Source: CAYYMD01 sp964472875
GTDB lineage: Bacteria; Planctomycetota; Phycisphaerae; SM23-33
Direction: 5' to 3'
DNA length: 55,082 nt
NCBI GenBank assembly: GCA_964472875.1
Contig: CAYYMD010000016.1
Coordinates: forward strand, 1-55,082
Shown: positions 51,749 to 55,082 of the stretch, piece by piece
Layout of the letters: every line of letters begins with the position of its first letter
Numbering within the stretch: position 1 is the first letter of the stretch
Notes under the pieces: model-generated
What the model saw: the letters and a program-made list of their open reading frames with translations, nothing else
What the model was told of the DNA's origin: nothing
The model's database searches: none
Made by a program: the position numbers and the translations under genes

Positions 51749-53695
51749 ATGGCATCGAACAAAATAATCGGAATTGACCTTGGAACCACAAACAGCGTCG
51801 TGGCCGTCAGGGAAGGCAACGAGTCGAAGGTTCTCATTAACCAGCAGGGCAGCAGGATAACGCCCTCGGTGGTCGGCTTCACCGACAAGGACCAGCGCCT
51901 CGTCGGCCAGCCCGCGAAACACCAGCAGGTCACCAACCCGACCAACACCGTTTTCTCCATAAAGCGGTTCATGGGCCGGCGGCACAAGGAAGTCGCCGAG
52001 GAAGAAAAGCAGGTGCCCTTCGACATCATCGGCGGGCCCGAGGAACTGGTCAAGGTCAAGGTCCGCGACAAGGACTACACACCGCAGGAACTCTCGGCCA
52101 TGGTGCTTCAGAATCTCAAGAAGACGGCCGAGGACTACCTCGGCGAGGAAGTGCAGCGCGCCGTTATAACGGTTCCGGCCTACTTCAACGACTCGCAGCG
52201 GACCGCCACCAAGGAGGCGGGCGAAATCGCCGGCTTCAAGGTCGAGCGGATAATCAACGAGCCGACCGCGGCCGCGCTGGCTTACGGGCTGGAGAGCAAG
52301 AAGAACGAGAAGGTTGCCGTGTTCGACTTCGGCGGCGGAACTTTCGACATCTCCATACTCGACATCGGCGACAACGTATTCGAGGTGCTCTCGACCTCCG
52401 GCGACACGCACCTCGGCGGCGACGACCTGGACGAGATACTCATCAACCACATCGCCGACGAGTTCAAGAAGACCGAGGGCATCGACCTCCGCCAGGACGC
52501 CATGGCGCTCCAGCGGCTCAAGGAGGCCGCCGAGAAGGCCAAGTGCGAACTGTCCACCGCCATGGAAACCAACATCAACCTGCCGTTCATCACCGCAACG
52601 CAGGAAGGCCCCAAACACCTGACCATGACGCTCACGCGGGCCAGGTTCGAGCAACTGGCCGAGCCGCTGTTCGACCGCCTGCGCGGGCCGTGCAAGTCCG
52701 CCCTGTCGGATGCGAATCTCTCAACCGGCGACGTGGACGAGGTAATACTCGTCGGCGGCTCCACGCGGATTCCAAAGGTCCGCGAAATCACCAAGGAAAT
52801 CTTCGGCAAGGAGCCGAACAAGTCGGTCAACCCGGACGAGGCCGTCGCTCTGGGCGCGGCCATCCAGGGCAGCATACTTGCAGGCGAGGTCGAGGAGCAG
52901 ATGGTGCTGCTGGATGTTACCCCGCTTTCGCTGGGCGTCGAGACGCTCGGCGGCGTGATGACCAAACTCATCGAGCGAAACACCACCATCCCGTGCGAGA
53001 AGAAGGAGACCTTCTCGACCGCGGCCGACAACCAGACCGAGGTCACCATCCACGTGCTCCAGGGCGAGCGCGAGTTCGCCAAAGACAACCGCACGCTGGG
53101 CCGGTTCAACCTCACCGGCATACCCCCGGCCCCGCGCGGCGTCCCGCAGATCGAGGTGGCCTTCAAGATTGACGCAAACGGCATCCTGAACGTCTCGGCC
53201 AAGGACCTGGCCACGGGCAAGGAGCAGTCCATCGAGATTAAGGGCACTTCCGGCCTCAGCGAGGAAGAGGTCGAGCGGATGAAGAAGGACGCCGAGTCGC
53301 ACGCCGAAGAAGACAAGAAGCGTCGCGAACTGGTGGACCTGAAGAACCAGGCCGACCAGATGGTCCACCAGATAGAGAAGATGCTCAGCGAGCAGGGCGA
53401 CAAGGTCTCCGCCGAGGACCGCAGCAACATCGAGTCGGCACTCGGCAACCTCAAGGAGGCCGCAAAGGGCGACGACGCCCAGGCCATCAAGAACGCCATG
53501 GAGAACGTCGAGAAGTCCTCGCACAAGGTCGCCCAGGCCATGTATGAGCAGGCCGCGCCCGGCCAGCAGCAGCAGGCCGCGGCCGGCGGCGCCCAGCCAG
53601 GCCAGCAGCCCTCCGGCGGCCAGGAAGAGGGCAAAAAGGGCGAAGATGAAGATGTCATCGACGCCGAGTACGAAGTGAAGGATGAAGACAAATAG
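51749..53695 (+). CDS. dnaK: Hsp70 chaperone DnaK
   Basis: This 648-aa ATP-dependent chaperone begins with IIGIDLGTTNSVVAV, the phosphate-1 loop. It has AVITVPAYFNDSQR, FDFGGGTFDISILD, and VDEVILVGGSTRIPKV. The substrate-binding domain starts after LLDVTPLSLGVETLGG, and a helical lid follows. The C-terminus is Gln/Gly-rich and ends with the DVIDAEYEV motif. The ribosome binding site is a strong GGAAGGAAGGT (51730-51740). It stands alone, without grpE or dnaJ beside it. The sigma54-type promoter upstream is unusual for a heat-shock gene. Confidence 0.98.
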   Translation: MASNKIIGIDLGTTNSVVAVREGNESKVLINQQGSRITPSVVGFTDKDQRLVGQPAKHQQVTNPTNTVFSIKRFMGRRHKEVAEEEKQVPFDIIGGPEELVKVKVRDKDYTPQELSAMVLQNLKKTAEDYLGEEVQRAVITVPAYFNDSQRTATKEAGEIAGFKVERIINEPTAAALAYGLESKKNEKVAVFDFGGGTFDISILDIGDNVFEVLSTSGDTHLGGDDLDEILINHIADEFKKTEGIDLRQDAMALQRLKEAAEKAKCELSTAMETNINLPFITATQEGPKHLTMTLTRARFEQLAEPLFDRLRGPCKSALSDANLSTGDVDEVILVGGSTRIPKVREITKEIFGKEPNKSVNPDEAVALGAAIQGSILAGEVEEQMVLLDVTPLSLGVETLGGVMTKLIERNTTIPCEKKETFSTAADNQTEVTIHVLQGEREFAKDNRTLGRFNLTGIPPAPRGVPQIEVAFKIDANGILNVSAKDLATGKEQSIEIKGTSGLSEEEVERMKKDAESHAEEDKKRRELVDLKNQADQMVHQIEKMLSEQGDKVSAEDRSNIESALGNLKEAAKGDDAQAIKNAMENVEKSSHKVAQAMYEQAAPGQQQQAAAGGAQPGQQPSGGQEEGKKGEDEDVIDAEYEVKDEDK

Positions 53696-53703
53696 AAAAT
53701 AGA

Positions 53704-53730
53704 ACTGAAAACTTAAGACTGAAAACTTAA
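53704..53730 (+). repeat. Tandem 14-bp repeat after dnaK
   Basis: ACTGAAAACTTAA occurs at 53704-53716 and again at 53718-53730, separated by one G, giving a 14-bp period. It lies directly after the dnaK stop. Confidence 0.7.
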
Positions 53731-53741
53731 ACAGCCGCAGG

Positions 53742-53777
53742 GCGTGCAAACTGGGCCCGCAGAGCCGGTTTGCACGC
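53742..53777 (+). other. Hairpin without T-run after dnaK
   Basis: GCGTGCAAAC (53742-53751) pairs with GTTTGCACGC (53768-53777), a perfect 10-bp stem with a 16-nt loop. It is followed by GAAAATCAG, so it is not a classical terminator. It may protect the mRNA 3' end, as the similar hairpin after htrA might. Confidence 0.5.
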
Positions 53778-53789
53778 GAAAATCAGACA

Positions 53790-53822
53790 AAAGGGCGGCC
53801 GTCACACGCGGCCGCCTTTTAC
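53790..53822 (+). terminator. Rho-independent terminator of dnaK
   Basis: GGCGGCCG (53794-53801), a 7-nt loop and CGGCCGCC (53809-53816) form an 8-bp stem. It is flanked by AAA before and TTTTA after. Confidence 0.85.
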
Positions 53823-54014
53823 TTTCCAATCGGCGGGGGGGGTTAATCGGTGAATTTTACCCGCCGCAGGCGGGCAGTTAATCGGCAAAACAACGGCCAT
53901 TCGCATTAATCCGCTGCCTCGTAAGCCCCGCTTTGTTATCCTGACCGGCGGTTAAGTCTGCACCGCTCGGCACATTATCCGGGGAAATTATGAGAAAAGC
54001 GCCGCGTTTGCACC
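53823..54014. other. Repeat-rich gap before the restriction-modification remnant
   Basis: It contains three AATCGG units (about 53830, 53852 and 53880), two of them as TTAATCGG. It also holds a G-run of eight or more and a palindrome CCCGCCGCAGGCGGG (about 53861-53875). A short ATG frame from 53990 ends after 27 codons and resembles nothing. No confident gene is seen. Confidence 0.45.
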
Positions 54015-54350
54015 TTGACGGCCGCGGGGGATTTGCGGAAAATAACGTCTATGCAGGGGTCGCGAACACTTGACGATTGGGCGTTGGGGCTGCGGCACGT
54101 CCAGTATCGCATCGAAAAGACCGGCTACGGGATACTTGGCTTCATAACAAACCACGGCTACCTGGACAATCCGACCTTCCGCGGCATGAGACAGTCGCTT
54201 ATGCAGACTTTCGACGATATCTACATACTCGACCTGCACGGCAACGTGAAGAAAAAGGAAACCGCCTCCGACGGCTCAAAGGATGAAAACGTATTCGACA
54301 TACAGCAGGGCGTGGCCATCTGCATAATGGTTAAAAAACCGAACGAATAA
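54015..54350 (+). pseudogene. Remnant of a type ISP restriction-modification enzyme (methyltransferase region)
   Basis: This 111-aa frame matches only an internal piece of type ISP (LlaBIII-like) helicase-methyltransferase-nuclease proteins, which are over 1000 aa. From about residue 27 it reads HVQYRIEKTGYGILGFITNH, then GYLDNPTFRGMRQSLMQTFD, LDLHGN and KDENVFDIQQGVAICIMV. Both the helicase/nuclease part and the target-recognition part are missing. The first ~25 residues have no family resemblance, and a stop follows shortly after the conserved block. It is a decayed fragment. The repeats on both sides suggest loss by rearrangement. Confidence 0.8.
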
Positions 54351-54389
54351 TAGAATTTAATCTTATATCTGAAATTAAATGCCGTTGTC

Positions 54390-54408
54390 TGAAATCTGAG
54401 ATTTGAGA
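54390..54408 (+). repeat. 19-bp inverted repeat, left copy
   Basis: TGAAATCTGAGATTTGAGA here is the exact reverse complement of 54741-54759. The copy lies in the gap before the four-helix-bundle gene, followed by a perfect palindromic unit TCCGCCGACGGCGGA at 54413-54427. Confidence 0.75.
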
Positions 54409-54453
54409 CCTGTCCGCCGACGGCGGATCTGGAATTAAGGAAAGGGGTGCAAA

Positions 54454-54972
54454 ATGAAATATAACCGCTTCGAGCAGTTGCCGGTGTGGAAGGCGGCCAT
54501 GAACTTGGGCGAGGAAATATACGCCTTTACAGAGCACCGCGCCTTCGACCGCCTGCGCGAACTACGCGACCAGTTTCGCCGGGCAGCACTGTCGGTCTCC
54601 AATAACATCGCCGAGGGCTTCGAGCGCGGAACCACCAACGAATTGCTCAGTTTCCTCTACATTGCCCGCGGCTCTGCCGGCGAGGTCCGCTCGATGCTCA
54701 TCTTCTGCGAAAAACTCCCCCAACTGCAAACAATCTCAAATCTCAAATCTCAGATTTCAAATTTCAAGTCGTTGGCGAAGTCCTGCTCCCGGCAGATACA
54801 CGCCTGGGCGGAGCACCTGCAGAACTGCGACATTCCCGGCCAGCGGCGGCTCACCGACGCGGCCGTTCAGGAATACGAGGGCAAAAAACGATACGACGCT
54901 TTCATGCAGAAACTACAGAGAATCCGCGACGAAGCAGAGGCCGAAAAAGCACAAAAGGCGCAAAAACAATGA
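54454..54972 (+). CDS. Four-helix-bundle protein (23S rRNA intervening-sequence family)
   Basis: This 172-aa protein starts with RFEQLPVWKAAMNLGEEIYA and has the LRDQFRRAALSVSNNIAEGFERG core and FLYIARGSAGEVRSML. These are the marks of the four-helix-bundle family, first known from proteins encoded in 23S rRNA intervening sequences. Its function is unknown. It is longer than the basic family (about 120 aa). Part of the middle (ISNLKSQISNFKS) is encoded by the repeat at 54731-54770. The C-terminus is Lys/Glu/Ala-rich (ends QKAQKQ). The ATG at 54454 has AAAGGGG upstream. Confidence 0.88.
   Translation: MKYNRFEQLPVWKAAMNLGEEIYAFTEHRAFDRLRELRDQFRRAALSVSNNIAEGFERGTTNELLSFLYIARGSAGEVRSMLIFCEKLPQLQTISNLKSQISNFKSLAKSCSRQIHAWAEHLQNCDIPGQRRLTDAAVQEYEGKKRYDAFMQKLQRIRDEAEAEKAQKAQKQ
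54741..54759 (+). repeat. 19-bp inverted repeat, right copy, inside a coding region
   Basis: TCTCAAATCTCAGATTTCA is the exact reverse complement of 54390-54408. It is part of a longer low-complexity tract (54731-54770) of TCAAAT-type units that is translated within the four-helix-bundle gene. Confidence 0.75.
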
Positions 54973-55014
54973 AAACAAGTTCTCATCCAAAATACGTGGT
55001 TGAGTAATGTTAGG

Positions 55015-55082
55015 TAATTACAGAAATCAAAGATGAACTGGCGGCCAAGCGTCAGCGACTTGAGAATTGGGCCGATGAACTT
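55015..55082 (+). other. Open frame running off the right edge (partial, uncertain)
   Basis: After an in-frame stop at about 55012-55014 a frame stays open to the window end and reads VITEIKDELAAKRQRLENWA and on. It has protein-like composition, but no ATG, GTG or TTG start is seen at its beginning. It could be the 5' end of a gene with an unusual start or another remnant. I do not recognise a family. Confidence 0.3.

Noticed and set aside
52282..53691. A 469-codon open frame on the minus strand and a second of 342 codons
   Set aside because: Both are antisense to dnaK. Their Ser-rich or Leu-rich translations mirror dnaK codons.
53990..54073. A 27-codon gene starting at the ATG at about 53990
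   Set aside because: It has no ribosome binding site of note and no family resemblance, and it overlaps the restriction-modification remnant in another frame.
1..55082. CRISPR array, prophage or intact insertion sequence
   Set aside because: No regularly spaced repeats, cas genes, transposase or phage structural genes were seen.

Overview
The window reads as chromosomal DNA of a Gram-negative bacterium, most likely a Planctomycetota of the Phycisphaerae type. This is inferred from protein style and gene order, not from a database search. Evidence for an outer membrane is Wza, LptE and a BamD-like TPR protein. GatCAB is present, so Asn- or Gln-tRNA is probably made by transamidation. Ten Ns at 43650-43659 mark a scaffold join, so this is a draft or metagenome assembly.

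Layout. 1-627: 3' end of 23S rRNA, then 5S rRNA and a strong terminator. 655-1988: a near-consensus promoter driving a secreted thioredoxin-like protein and a small Cys-rich protein. 2026-4983 (minus): an ApgM-type phosphomutase (possibly a homoserine kinase), homoserine dehydrogenase and IF-1. 5186-11250 (plus): gatC-gatA-gatB, a membrane-anchored coiled-coil protein ending in a BRCT-like domain, and an aspartate-type aminotransferase. 11292-12884 (minus): a TPR protein. 13022-27557 (minus): a Wzx/Wzy/Wza exopolysaccharide cluster with a phosphoglycosyl transferase, four glycosyltransferases, flippase, ligase/polymerase, methyltransferase, a chain-length protein whose kinase domain has lost its nucleotide-binding residues, Wza, a TPR-SPOR lipoprotein and a membrane TPR-like protein.

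27864-38854 (plus): a DUF58 protein, which looks leaderless, with a YfhO-like membrane protein; a secreted clan GH-D-like protein; then a proteostasis block htrA-hsp20-lon. 38855-39400 holds no protein gene but does hold a strong candidate for an undescribed ~100-nt RNA on the minus strand, with its own sigma70-like promoter and an 11-bp terminator hairpin. 39401-51389 (minus): glyA, thiE (ThiD2 fusion), tadA, a CNNM/CorC-like protein, recO, a BamD-like protein, lptE, ftsH, folP, cdaA (diadenylate cyclase with DMG in place of DGA) and cdaR. 51749-53695 (plus): dnaK, preceded by a perfect sigma54 (-24/-12) promoter instead of CIRCE. 53821-55082: repeat-rich DNA with a remnant of a type ISP restriction-modification enzyme and a four-helix-bundle (23S rRNA IVP-family) gene.

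The observations most worth checking are the orphan RNA at 38882-38981, sigma54 control of dnaK, the membrane-tethered BRCT-like protein, the pseudo-BY-kinase of the polysaccharide cluster, the DMG variant of the c-di-AMP cyclase, and the leaderless promoter at 27849-27864. The apparent break in ftsH is an assembly artefact: removing 40 bp restores exactly 678 codons.
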